From Parasediminibacterium sp046546515 (GTDB lineage Bacteria > Bacteroidota > Bacteroidia > Chitinophagales > Chitinophagaceae), in the NCBI RefSeq assembly GCF_046546515.1, contig NZ_JBKHKJ010000011.1, positions 1 through 64,000 on the forward strand: 64,000 bases of DNA. Reading direction: 5' to 3'. Both the position numbers and the translations under genes were made by a program. Below are positions 35,701 through 43,692 of the stretch, piece by piece; within the stretch, counting starts at the first letter, position 1, and each line of letters begins with the position of its first letter. Under the pieces are notes generated by a model that worked only from the letters and a program-made list of their open reading frames with translations, was not told the origin of the DNA and did no database searches.

Positions 35701-38512
35701 CGGTACGCAAAATGGCATCTGTATTAATGTAGGCTTCGTAAGGCAAAAAAGCAAAGTCTAGTATTTGCTGGAACAAACTTTCCATGCTGCCCCTCACAGT
35801 GTACATTAGGTGCTGGTACATCACCATTTCTTTTGGCTTACGCCAGAGCGACCACCCAAAATTGAGGCCAGCAGGAATGATAAACAGCAGAATGATATTA
35901 ACAGTCCAGAACCATGACGAACCCGTAACCCAGCCAAACAGCAGCAAAAACGTGATACACAGCGGCACCATGCTCCTGCGAAGGTTATCAAATATTTTCC
36001 AGCGGCTAAGAGCAGTCAATGGGTTTTTCCTAAACTCCTTGTCAGGTGCAGGTACTTTGGGCAGCAGCCACCTGGCAATTTGCCAGTCGCCCCTTATCCA
36101 GCGGTGGCGGCGTTTGATGTCTGCATTATAATTGGATGGGTATGCTTCATACAACTGCACATCGCTTATAAAGCCAGAGCGTGCATAGCAGCCTTCTATC
36201 AAGTCATGGCTCAATATCCTATTGTCCGGGAAGCGGCCGTTTAGCGAATGCTCAAAAGCGTCCACATCATAAATGCCTTTGCCTATAAACGAACCCTCTT
36301 TAAACAAATCCTGGTACACATCCGATACCGCCCTTGTATAGGGGTCTGTGCCGGGTTCGTTGCCATGTATTTTTGCATAAAAAGAACTGCTTGCATCCGG
36401 CAGGCTGTTGGAAACCCTTGGCTGTAAAATGGTATAGCCATCTACCACCCTTTGTTTTTCTTTTGAATACAAGGGATGGTTTAGTGGATGTGCCATGGTG
36501 CCTACCATCTTCCATGCCGAATCTCTTGGTAGCTTGGTGTCTGTATCTAAGGTTATTACATATTTTATGGATGGAAAAATGGTCTCATCGCCTATTATAG
36601 TTATGAAATTCTCCCGCCCAATGCCTCTTAGCAATGCGTTCAAATTCGATAATTTGCCCCTTTTTCGTTCATAGCCCATCCATTTTTTTTCTTGTGCGTT
36701 CCACTTGCGTGGGCGGTGGAACAAAAAGAAAAAGCCGTTGTTTTCACTGCCGTATTTTTTGTTCAGGGCAATTGTTTTATTGCTAAGGGTTCCTACTAGG
36801 TTGCTGTCTTCCGCCAGCGTTTCGCTGTCGGCATCCTTAAAGTCTGTAAGCAATGCAAAATGCAGGTTCTTGTCCCTGTTGCCCAAAAAACGCACTTCCA
36901 AGTCCTCTAATAAACCATCGATGTCATCTAGGCTTGTAAGCAAGGTTGGCACTACTACCAAGGCGTGCAAATCTTCCGCAATCCCTTTTGAAAAATCCAT
37001 GCTGGGCAGCAAAGACGGGTTTGCCAGTTGCGTAGCTAGCCAGTTGATAAGCGTATGCGCCGTTTGGCTAACGGCTATCAGGCAAATAGCAGCAAGTACA
37101 AAAATATACTTGCCATGCAGGCCATCTATATATGCCTGATGCACCAGTATTTTGGTAAACAAAAAACTAAGCAATGCAATGCCTGACAAGTAAAAAAACA
37201 GAGGGCTTTTGCAGAAAACTTTTTTAAGTTTATCCAGCAAAGGCAGCTTTATTTTTGTTGTTTTTTCTACTTGTGCCAGCCCTTTGTCTATTAAGTAATA
37301 ACCCACGTGCGTGCAGCGGAGCGGGGCGTTTTCCTCTTCCTGCCTCTCGGCACATTTTACCACCAGCTTGGCTACGTCCTGCTCCGATAGCAAGCTATGC
37401 TTTGATATTTTTTCTACCACATGTCTGTACTTGTCCCGGGTAAAAAAATCCATGCTGGCATAAACATTGGCTGGGTCTTTTTTCAAAATTGCTTCTACTA
37501 TGCTGCCTTGTTCTACAAAGTCGCGCCAGTTAGTCGTGTTCAAGAAACGCAGGCTCACGATACTGTTGCTTATAGAAAGCTGGTCTGCCGCTTGCTTTTG
37601 GTTTTCTAGTTGCACAAGGTCTGTGCTTGTAAGCCCATTTTCCGATAGGTTTTGCTCCACCCAGCTTAGCGGCAACGCAAGCGAAGGCCCCTTCCCTTGG
37701 AGTTTCCTAGTTAGCTCAGCTACAAAGGAACTATCCATTGGCGGGTTGCTTCTCACCATGTCCGCTATCACCAGCACTAGGTTTTTCGGGTCTTTCTCGG
37801 CTGTTTCCGTCATCTCGTCTGCCCACTTGTCTGCTAGGTTTTTGTTCAGGATATTCGTAGCAATCTGCGTAGACAAGCGGCGCAGGTTTTCCAACAATGC
37901 CAAGCGGAACATGATGGGTAATGCCCACAATTCCCCAATCCGTAGCGTTGTTACTTTCTGGTACGCTTCTATAAATCGGTTTAGGGTTTGCAAATCAATA
38001 CGCCCATCCGTGTGCGACAGCATTTCTATGGCCATGTCATACACCCTTGGTAAACCTTCCGATGCACCCTTTGCCAGTTGGGGCAAGCCTTTGCTATAGC
38101 CTTTGGGCAAATGCTTCTTGGCAGTATAAACCTGCTCTTCAATCAAGTAAAAATTATCCAGCAGCCATTCGCCCGCAGGCACTATGGGATGGCTTTGCTT
38201 TACAGATTCCGTGAGCAGTTGGTGTACTTCCAACAGGATACCTTCATTTTCCGAAAGCCTTTCCAGCAAATGCTCGGAGGGTTTGCCTTCAATCAGCACA
38301 TGGCTTTTGGCCAGTTTCTGGGCATATTGCTCTATTTGCTCCAGTGTAAATAAATCGGCACGGAAGGGGGGGAGTTCATCCTTGTACTTATCCAGCAGGT
38401 TGCCCCCAAAAATGGGGGCAATGATATTTTTCTTCAAGCTAGCAAACGCATAGGGCAGGATGCCAGTGATGTTGATTTTGCGTGAAGGTTTGTTTTTTTC
38501 GAATAAATTCAT
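29759..38512 (-). CDS. Cyclic beta-1,2-glucan synthase-like giant membrane glycosyltransferase (NdvB/ChvB family)
   Basis: The 2917-residue protein has the NdvB/ChvB architecture. Hydrophobic segments lie near 425-490, 840-890 and 960-1015. Between them is a GT84 glucosyltransferase domain with LDTDTKLP (about 654) and the RRHRWIRGDW motif (about 800). A glucoamylase-like PF10091 domain follows (about 1340-1570; DHRPDNSYYD, AHHQGMSF). Two GH94-like units make up the C-terminal half, with the active-site GSGDWNDGMD near 2594. In rhizobia such enzymes make, elongate and cyclise periplasmic beta-1,2-glucan. Family length is about 2800-2900, so this is full-length. The gene stands alone and its product here is inferred. 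Confidence 0.93.
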   Translation of the reverse strand: MNLFEKNKPSRKINITGILPYAFASLKKNIIAPIFGGNLLDKYKDELPPFRADLFTLEQIEQYAQKLAKSHVLIEGKPSEHLLERLSENEGILLEVHQLLTESVKQSHPIVPAGEWLLDNFYLIEEQVYTAKKHLPKGYSKGLPQLAKGASEGLPRVYDMAIEMLSHTDGRIDLQTLNRFIEAYQKVTTLRIGELWALPIMFRLALLENLRRLSTQIATNILNKNLADKWADEMTETAEKDPKNLVLVIADMVRSNPPMDSSFVAELTRKLQGKGPSLALPLSWVEQNLSENGLTSTDLVQLENQKQAADQLSISNSIVSLRFLNTTNWRDFVEQGSIVEAILKKDPANVYASMDFFTRDKYRHVVEKISKHSLLSEQDVAKLVVKCAERQEEENAPLRCTHVGYYLIDKGLAQVEKTTKIKLPLLDKLKKVFCKSPLFFYLSGIALLSFLFTKILVHQAYIDGLHGKYIFVLAAICLIAVSQTAHTLINWLATQLANPSLLPSMDFSKGIAEDLHALVVVPTLLTSLDDIDGLLEDLEVRFLGNRDKNLHFALLTDFKDADSETLAEDSNLVGTLSNKTIALNKKYGSENNGFFFLFHRPRKWNAQEKKWMGYERKRGKLSNLNALLRGIGRENFITIIGDETIFPSIKYVITLDTDTKLPRDSAWKMVGTMAHPLNHPLYSKEKQRVVDGYTILQPRVSNSLPDASSSFYAKIHGNEPGTDPYTRAVSDVYQDLFKEGSFIGKGIYDVDAFEHSLNGRFPDNRILSHDLIEGCYARSGFISDVQLYEAYPSNYNADIKRRHRWIRGDWQIARWLLPKVPAPDKEFRKNPLTALSRWKIFDNLRRSMVPLCITFLLLFGWVTGSSWFWTVNIILLFIIPAGLNFGWSLWRKPKEMVMYQHLMYTVRGSMESLFQQILDFAFLPYEAYINTDAILRTAWRMIFSKKKLLEWNPSTNTINTIPKKIVSTFGAMWVAPLLSTGTLFYLFWHASVALIIQLPVLLLWFFSPLLAWVISQNEKSKDVVLDEKQTIYLKALARKIWAFFETFVDAGDNWLPPDNYQEHPVQRIAHRTSPTNIGLSLLSNLTAYDFGYISIGKFIERTTNTFNTIQALEKYRGHLYNWYDTVSLAPLNPRYISTVDSGNFIGHLVTLKQGLLLLPQQKIFNPRAFDGLMDTVNVLMEAHDNNKLIESFKKELEGIMSSYPETLPDAKGCLQFLGDEYAKIVAAYNFKEVAKEELLLWIDLLGRQLNDIHNDLNSLAPWASLALPSAKFNDILSLVSNIPTLQELARVHIELLPHIKSKYSPDNTQVETQWLDAFTNAVIEAGRRAKDSIQTIERLVQKSTDFVTVDYDFLYDNKQHLFTIGYSTVDHRPDNSYYDLLASEARLGIFVSIAQGKIPQETWFALGRQLTSMGSSPVLISWSASMFEYLMPMLVMPSYENTLLNQTHHAIVQKQIDYGRKRDVPWGISESGYNIVDSNLNYQYRAFGVPGLGLKRGLGEDLVISPYSTIMALMVMPEESFTNLKRMKGDGFEGNYGFYEAVDYTASRLPRGQENVVIRSFMAHHQGMSFLSLAYLLLGKPMQKRFEADVQIQATLLLLQERIPRVSTFYSPGVHVSDTNIKEETNEVPIRVITTPHTPVPEVQLLSNGRYHVMVTNAGGGYSRWKDIAITRWREDATKDNWGAFCFIRDLESKEAWSTAYQPLLLEGDGYEAVFSQGRAEFRRKDYQLETHTEIVVSPEDDVELRRVHITNRSRKKRTIEVTSYAEVVLTNQNADVAHTAFSNLFVQTEIAEQRNAIICTRRPRSESEHHPTMFHLMKVHNAKEQHVSYETNRAKFIGRGNTIHAPYAIKNPEPLSNSQGSVLDPIISIQYRIEIEPYQTVIIDMVTGIAETKEQNNLLIEKYQDKFMADRAFELSWTHSQVVLRQINASEPDAQLFGKLASSVIYTNAAMRADASIISQNTRGQSGLWSYSISGDLPIVLLQIESLGNIQLVKQMIQAHAYWRLKGLIVDLVIWNEDHGDYRFTLQNQIMGLIAPSLSMDMKEQPGGVFIRSADQISQEDRILFQAVARLVISDKFGTLDEQLNRRSKLKTIIPYFTPTKFHPSVATSVKIPDDLQFFNGMGGFANNGKEYVIVTKPNQITPAPWCNVLANANFGSIVSESGQAYTWIDNAHEFRLTPWNNDPVSDLAGEAFYIRDEESGKFWSPTPLQARGKTPYITRHGFGYSSFEHSEDGIGSQMTAFVDAEVAVKCIILKLYNQSGRLRKLSATGYVEWVMGEIRPKTQMHTVTETDMHLSCLFARNAYNTELEGRTGFLEVDDTVASFSADRALFIGRNGTLQNPEAMYKSKLSGRSGAALDPCAALQVVFDIADGEEYEIIFKLGAGRNKQDAIEIIQQFKGRDKVYAALEKVKNYWQQTLNVVQIETPDAALNILSNGWLNYQALASRIWGRSGFYQSGGAFGFRDQLQDVLSIMHNKPEIAREQILLNASRQFKEGDAQHWWHPPVGRGVRTTCSDDYLWLPFVTAKYVHHTGDVAILDENVHFLEGRLLNPGEESSYDLPSKSQQTASLYTHCMKAIENGLKFGVHGLPLMGSGDWNDGMDKVGEHGKGESVWLAFFLYDTLMRFSEVATMKNDLVFYTHCIDEAKKLQSNIEQNAWDGNWYKRAFFDDGTPLGSVINDECKIDSIAQSWSVLSKAGNEQHSMIAMKSAAKYLVRKEQGFIQLFNPPFDKSTLNPGYIKGYVPGVRENGGQYTHAAIWLIMGFAALKDRQRTWELLKMVNPINRAIDQGSVAMYKVEPYVMAADVYAEPSNLGRGGWTWYTGSAGWTYQLIIEYVLGLQRKGNELHFEPCFPEEWAWYKISYQYKTATYHIHFIQQRETDKKMTISIDGIEQSEIFVTLLDDNSTHEVVVSLGDGG

Positions 38513-38831
38513 TGTACAAATAAGCTTTTAGTGGAAATCCAATCCCTAGTGCAACTACGCACTTTAGTGAAACCAATATCATGCCTCACCTGCAAGCAGA
38601 TGGTAGCCAAAATCCTAGGGGGCTTGCATCTAGAAACATGTCGGTAAATGAAAGCTGTTGTAGAAAATACTCTACAAAAAATACATGGGAAATTGATGGG
38701 TTTTTAAGTGCCGCAGGCGTCCTATAAGTACCACCTTTCTTTAATCCATAAAAATGAGCAATTCTTTTTTCTTTCTTTCTTTCCTTTTTGCTACTTTGAG
38801 CTTTCTAGCCTTAGTGGCAAAAAGCTGTTCC
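38513..38831. other. Intergenic region upstream of the glucan synthase and eutB
   Basis: This divergent intergenic stretch shows a small hairpin (TGTAGA, six-base loop, TCTACA near 38658) and a pyrimidine-rich TTCT microsatellite near 38764-38790. No reading frame or firm promoter was found. It must contain the start regions of both flanking genes. Confidence 0.5.
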
Positions 38832-38873
38832 AATTCAAAATTTAAAACTCAAAATTCAAAATAGTAAATAGTG
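38832..38873. repeat. Six-unit heptamer array overlapping the eutB start
   Basis: Units AATTCAA, AATTTAA, AACTCAA, AATTCAA, AATAGTA and AATAGTG follow without indel. The last unit ends in the GTG that serves as the eutB start codon. Confidence 0.75.
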
Positions 38874-40238
38874 CAGTTTACCGTAAACAATCACACATAT
38901 CATTTCAAAGACTTGAAAGACTTGCTGGCAAAAGCCAGCCCTTTCCGCAGTGGCGATGCTTTGGCAGGCGTGGCGGCCACTACTTATGAGCAGCGGGTGG
39001 CGGCGCAAATGGTTTTGGCAGATTTGCCATTGAAAACTTTTTTAAACGAAGTGCTCGTTCCTTACGAGGAAGATGAGGTAACGAGATTGATTATTGACAG
39101 CCACGACAGTAATGCTTTTGCACCCATCAGCCATTTTACGGTAGGGCAATTGCGGGATTGGTTGCTAAGCGATATGGCAGATACTATCACCCTTCAGCAA
39201 ATAGCCCCGGGACTAACCCCAGAAATGGTGGCCGCTGTAAGCAAAATGATGCGCAACCAAGATTTGATAATAGTGGCACAAAAATGCGAAGTGGTAACCA
39301 AATTCCGAAATACCATTGGTTTAAAAGGCAGATTCTCTACCCGCTTGCAGCCCAACCACCCTACTGACGATGCCAAAGGCATTGCCGCCAGCATTGTGGA
39401 TGGCTTGATGTATGGTAGCGGCGATGCGGTAATAGGCATTAACCCCGCATCCGACAGCCCAGCTGCGGTGGCCAAATTATTGTATATGCTGGACGATTTG
39501 CGTGTAAAATACGAAATCCCTATGCAGTCTTGTGTGTTGACGCATGTAACCACATCTATGCAATTGATACAAGAAAATGTACCTGTCGATTTGGTGTTTC
39601 AATCCATCGGTGGCACGGAAAAAACCAATAGCAGTTTCGGGATTAATTTGAATATGTTGCAGGAAGCCTACGAGGCAGGCCTAAGCTTGCAGCGTGGCAG
39701 TTTGGGCAACAACCTGATGTATTTTGAAACCGGACAAGGCAGCAGCCTTTCGGCCAATGCACACCACGGTATAGACCAACAAACCTGCGAAGCAAGGGCT
39801 TACGCAGTGGCTAGGAAATTCAATCCATTGCTCGTGAATTCTGTCGTGGGGTTTATTGGCCCTGAATATTTATTTGATGGAAAGCAAATTATCCGTGCTG
39901 CTTTAGAAGACCATTGCTGCGCTAAATTGTTGGGCTTGCCTATGGGCGTAGATATTTGCTACACCAACCACGCCGAAGCCGACCAAGACGATATGGACAA
40001 CCTATTGGTATTGTTAGGCACAGCAGGATGCAATTTTATAATGGGCATTCCCGGTGCCGATGATATTATGCTCAACTATCAATCTACCTCTTTCCACGAT
40101 GCTTTGTTCCTAAGGAAACTCCTAGGCCTTCGCCCCGCCCCTGAATTTGAGCAATGGCTGCTGAAGCAAGGGATTATGGATGAGGATGGAAAACAATTGC
40201 CAAAAGGATATGCATTGATAGAGGGATGGATGGGGTAA
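38871..40238 (+). CDS. eutB: Ethanolamine ammonia-lyase large subunit
   Basis: The 455-residue protein matches EutB over its whole length, with blocks such as FRSGDALAGVAA, RFSTRLQPNHPTDD, QSIGGTEKTNSSFG, YFETGQGSSLSANAHHG and GIPGADDIMLNYQS. EutB carries the barrel that binds substrate and adenosylcobalamin and turns ethanolamine into acetaldehyde and ammonia. The enzyme normally needs the small subunit EutC, whose gene usually follows eutB; here the next gene is on the other strand and unrelated. The start is GTG within a heptamer array. Confidence 0.95.
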   Translation: MQFTVNNHTYHFKDLKDLLAKASPFRSGDALAGVAATTYEQRVAAQMVLADLPLKTFLNEVLVPYEEDEVTRLIIDSHDSNAFAPISHFTVGQLRDWLLSDMADTITLQQIAPGLTPEMVAAVSKMMRNQDLIIVAQKCEVVTKFRNTIGLKGRFSTRLQPNHPTDDAKGIAASIVDGLMYGSGDAVIGINPASDSPAAVAKLLYMLDDLRVKYEIPMQSCVLTHVTTSMQLIQENVPVDLVFQSIGGTEKTNSSFGINLNMLQEAYEAGLSLQRGSLGNNLMYFETGQGSSLSANAHHGIDQQTCEARAYAVARKFNPLLVNSVVGFIGPEYLFDGKQIIRAALEDHCCAKLLGLPMGVDICYTNHAEADQDDMDNLLVLLGTAGCNFIMGIPGADDIMLNYQSTSFHDALFLRKLLGLRPAPEFEQWLLKQGIMDEDGKQLPKGYALIEGWMG

Positions 40239-40260
40239 GTGGGGGTTAAAATTGATTTAT

Positions 40261-40881
40261 CTAATCATTTCTTAAAATACCATATTCAATGCCAACCGAT
40301 TTGAAAAAGTTTTTTAACATCCTCATTTTTTCATCGCACATTTGACCTAAAGATATTTTTGGCGAACTTTCTTTTGTATTACTGCACTCAAAGCAAACTT
40401 CTACATAGGCAAATACTTTACCTTTTGTATCTAAAAATAAAATTGCATTTCTTGGGTTATGGCAAAGGGGGATGCTGCCAACATGTATAGGTCCGGCGTA
40501 ACCATAGTTATAAAGTATATCTGTTAACTTATCCACTTGGTGAAAGGTTATTGGTTTTATCTCAATCAATTTAGAATAACAAACGGTGTCATTTAAACGT
40601 GGTAAGCTATCAGTATAGCCTGCCATGTCGTGCCATTTTGAAGTATCCACGCCTCCTTTAAAGGAAACGAGTTGTATTTGCGTAGCTAGGTTAAATGGAT
40701 AATGTTTAAGCCGAAGCGTTAAAGAGGTATTTGTTTTTTTAACACAGTGATGGTTTCTGCTCTCGGCTTTCATTTCTTTCTCCGTAGGTACTCCTTGTGG
40801 GGTTGTTTCCCAAAAATGTTTTTGCCCAAATAGAAAATTGCTAAAAAAAAGAAATGCAATAAGAATAATTTGTCGTCTCAT
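40261..40881 (-). CDS. Exported protein of unknown function
   Basis: The 206-residue protein has a signal peptide ending near FLFGQ. The mature part contains four to five cysteines (HHCVKK, CHNPRNA, EVCFECS) and the segment AILFLDTKGKVFAYVEVCFEC, which looks like a small extracytoplasmic alpha-beta domain. No family is recognised. It converges on eutB at 22 bases and is divergent from nothing obvious; a functional link is not supported. Confidence 0.7.
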   Translation of the reverse strand: MRRQIILIAFLFFSNFLFGQKHFWETTPQGVPTEKEMKAESRNHHCVKKTNTSLTLRLKHYPFNLATQIQLVSFKGGVDTSKWHDMAGYTDSLPRLNDTVCYSKLIEIKPITFHQVDKLTDILYNYGYAGPIHVGSIPLCHNPRNAILFLDTKGKVFAYVEVCFECSNTKESSPKISLGQMCDEKMRMLKNFFKSVGIEYGILRND

Positions 40882-40960
40882 TTAGCTTTTAAAATTAAAA
40901 TGACAGTTTTTATATTATGCTATTGTCAAGTCTATTTGAAAACTTGAACTCTAAATATAC

Positions 40961-41512
40961 TCATAATTTTCTTGTTTCGTTCCTCTCCAACAACTTCCTC
41001 CCAAACCTACTCATCGAATCATCAGTAAACTCAACTATCTCTGCAATGTCAATCCATTTAAAACCAGATAGTTCTATTGGCTCATCGGTTAAAGTAAAAA
41101 GAAAACGGAAATCATAGTGAAAATGTGCGGCTTCGGTTTTTCGGGCGGGTATTAAATGGATGTCAAAATCAAAAACCTTTTCCGAAACCAAGCTTACCTG
41201 ATGCGCCAATAATCCTGTTTCTTCCAGCAATTCTCGCAAAGCCGCTTGCTGGATAGAACTGTCTATCCCGGCTTCCACATGCCCGCCAGGCTGCAGCCAC
41301 CGTTGTAATTTTTCGTGCCATAGCAATAATATTTTTGTAGCATCACTATTGGTAAGCACAGCAGAGGCAGTGATATGCCCAAGCGGGTTATTCCTATCAA
41401 AATAATCCTCTGTTTGCAAAAGGTAACACCGCATCTGGTTTACAAAACCTGCTTCCACTGCATCAAAAGGGGTGATGGTTTCTATTAGCTGTAATAGCTC
41501 CGTTTTATTCAT
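40961..41512 (-). CDS. Nudix hydrolase
   Basis: The 183-residue protein contains a Nudix-type segment GGHVEAG...REllEETGL with an intact REXXEE metal-binding helix. The spacing between the first glycines and REL is two residues longer than the GX5EX7RE consensus and the first conserved Glu is not obvious (ID-SS in its place). It is expected to hydrolyse a nucleoside diphosphate linked to another moiety; the substrate is unknown. It is a single cytoplasmic-type gene. Confidence 0.85.
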   Translation of the reverse strand: MNKTELLQLIETITPFDAVEAGFVNQMRCYLLQTEDYFDRNNPLGHITASAVLTNSDATKILLLWHEKLQRWLQPGGHVEAGIDSSIQQAALRELLEETGLLAHQVSLVSEKVFDFDIHLIPARKTEAAHFHYDFRFLFTLTDEPIELSGFKWIDIAEIVEFTDDSMSRFGRKLLERNETRKL

Positions 41513-41570
41513 TGATGTTTGTTTAACTGAAAATCTGCCTTAAAAGAAATAAAAGATTGTATTATTTTGC

Positions 41571-42238
41571 ATGAGCTTTTTGGGGACATTTAGGACTTGG
41601 ATGACCTTTGTCGCTGGTGTCCCAAAAGTCCCCAAAAGAATACAAACTAAAAAAATACCCATGGAAAACGACAGCAGCAACAACAACAAAGGTTTTATCC
41701 CTCCGCACGGTGGCTATCGCAATTTACTAACTTTCCAAAAGTCGGAGATTATTTACGACGGCACCGTTTATTTTACAAACCACTTTTTCCAAAAATACGA
41801 CACGACTATCGGCCAAATGGTGCAGGCAACCCGCTCGGGCAAACAAAATATTGCGGAAGCCAGCATGGCATCTGCCACGTAAAAGAAACAGAAATAAAAC
41901 TAACCAATGTTGCCCGTGCCAGCTTGGAGGAACTACTAATTGACTATGAAGATTTTTTAAGGACCAATAAATTAAATAAATGGGAAAGGGACAACCGCCA
42001 TTCTTTACGATTCAGCGAATTAAACAAAACACCCAATGCCAATTACTAAACTTTTAAACGAGCAATAGAAAATACTGATCCGGAAATATGTTCCAACGTG
42101 ATGATTTGCCTAATAAAAGTAACTACCTACCTTTTGGCACAACAAATGAAATCGCTGGAACAGGCATTTATTAATGAAGGAGGATTAAGGGAAAGAATGA
42201 CCAAGGCAAGAATTGATACAAGAACTGGAAAGGCATAG
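41571..42238 (+). pseudogene. Broken four-helix-bundle (suffix-domain) protein gene
   Basis: The first part encodes IPPHGGYRNLLTFQKSEIIYDGTV-like sequence (key blocks HGGYRNL, YDGTV, MVQATRSGKQNIAE, SMASAT) known from the four-helix-bundle suffix family. After codon SAT, near 41880, a one-base deletion shifts the frame. The second frame continues KETEIKLTNVARASLEELL and is then cut by a TAA after NANY (about 42047-42049), after which family sequence resumes to 42238. Two independent lesions mark it as decayed. An ATG at 41661 could be the original start. It lies just before operator-like array B. Confidence 0.85.
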
Positions 42239-42291
42239 CTAGGATAATACATAAAACAAAATGAAATTTCATTTCTAAATCCTTGTTTCAT

Positions 42292-42398
42292 TTGTAATAA
42301 TTCTTTTGTAATAATTTTATTTATTACTAAAATATTATGACAAATTTGTAATAAAAAAATTGTCATAATTTATTTTATTGCAAAATAATTATTGCAAT
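42292..42398. promoter_or_regulatory. TTGTAATAA operator-like array B
   Basis: TTGTAATAA copies stand at 42292, 42306 and 42346 with variants (TTGTCATAA, TTATTGCAA) further on. All 107 bases align without gaps to array A at 21938-22044, with about 23 mismatches. Unlike array A, no HTH gene follows on the minus strand; only the pseudogene does. It could be a distant operator of the same regulator or the remnant of a duplicated regulator locus. Confidence 0.6.
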
Positions 42399-42531
42399 TT
42401 CAATAGCAATAATTTTGTTGCTACGGCAGATGTTGTATTTTATATTGCAAAACCACAGTTTTTTTGGAAACCACCCCGAATTGGTTTTAATTCGTGCAGT
42501 CCGTTTTTCATTTGAATAATAAGGGTTTTAG

Positions 42532-43692
42532 ATGCTACAAGTATTATGGCTGGCGAGTTGGTACCCAAACAGGTACGACCAATACAATGGGGATTTTATT
42601 CAACGCCACGCCATGGCTGTTGCACCTTTTTGTAGGCTGCATGTTATTCACCTGCAATTGGTGCCTGCAACCTGGCAGCAGCAATTGTGCGTTGTAGAAA
42701 ATGTAGATCAGGACTTTTTTACAGAAACGATTATTTACCTTCGGCAATCGGATGCCATCGCTCCGCTAAATAAAATCATAGACCAATACAACTATAACCG
42801 ATTTTTTACAAAAGCAGTAAAAAGGTGTCTTTTGCAGCAGCAGCCAGCCATGGTACATGTGCATGTGCCAGTGAAGGCGGGCAGCATTGGCCTTTGGTTA
42901 AAAAGAAAATTAAAACTGCCCATGCTGGTAACGGAGCATTGGAGCATTTACAACGATAATGCCCCAGACAAATATGCCACACGTAGCCTTTGGTTTAAAT
43001 ATGTAACGCGGCAAGTGTTCCGCCAAGCAGATGTTTTTTTGCCCGTGAGCAAAAATCTAGGCGAAGCTGTAAATAAATTGGTGCTGCCAACATCATACAC
43101 TGTACTGTTTAATGTGGTAGATACTCGGTTATTTTGTTACCAGCCTTATGAAGCCGAGGGCTTGTTTTGGTTTGCCCATGTGTCTATGCTCACCGAGCAA
43201 AAAAATCCCAAAGGGCTGCTAAGGGCTTTTGCAGCGGCGATTCAACAAAACAAAGCCCTCCGCCTCCGCATGATTGGCAATCCCTTGCCAGCATTGATAG
43301 CTTATATAAAGGAATTGGGCATTCAACATTTTGTGGTGTTTACAGGCATTGTAAACCAATCAGACGTGGCCAGTTTATTGCGGCAAAGCCAGGCATTGGT
43401 ACTGTTTAGTTTTTACGAGAACATGCCCTGCGTTATTGCCGAGGCGCAATGTTGCGGCCTGCCTGTAATAGCCACAATGGTAGGGGGCATTGCCGAGATT
43501 GTAAACGATGCAAATGGCATTTTAATAGAACCTGCTGATGAAGCAGCCTGTACCAAGGCTATGTTGCAAATGGCAGTTGAAAATAAATACAAAAGAAAAG
43601 CCATTGCTGAAAAAGCAGTTGGGTTGTTTAGTTATGAAGTAATAGGGGCAAAATTAAATGGGATATATGAGGGGCTAGATAAAACATCTTAG
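42532..43692 (+). CDS. Family 4 glycosyltransferase
   Basis: The 386-residue protein has two Rossmann-like halves of a GT-B fold. The N-terminal half begins VLWLASWYPNRYDQYNGDF and contains TEHWSIYND; the C-terminal half has VSMLTEQKNPKGLLRAF and the EX7E motif in YENMPCVIAEAQCCGLPVIA (two Glu eight apart). It should be a retaining enzyme that transfers an activated sugar to a surface glycan or lipid. Its end overlaps the convergent NAD(P)-binding gene by four bases. The acceptor is unknown. Confidence 0.92.
   Translation: MLQVLWLASWYPNRYDQYNGDFIQRHAMAVAPFCRLHVIHLQLVPATWQQQLCVVENVDQDFFTETIIYLRQSDAIAPLNKIIDQYNYNRFFTKAVKRCLLQQQPAMVHVHVPVKAGSIGLWLKRKLKLPMLVTEHWSIYNDNAPDKYATRSLWFKYVTRQVFRQADVFLPVSKNLGEAVNKLVLPTSYTVLFNVVDTRLFCYQPYEAEGLFWFAHVSMLTEQKNPKGLLRAFAAAIQQNKALRLRMIGNPLPALIAYIKELGIQHFVVFTGIVNQSDVASLLRQSQALVLFSFYENMPCVIAEAQCCGLPVIATMVGGIAEIVNDANGILIEPADEAACTKAMLQMAVENKYKRKAIAEKAVGLFSYEVIGAKLNGIYEGLDKTS

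Noticed and set aside
42127..42366. Minus-strand 79-codon frame near operator array B
   Set aside because: It overlaps the four-helix pseudogene and array B and its composition is chance-like.
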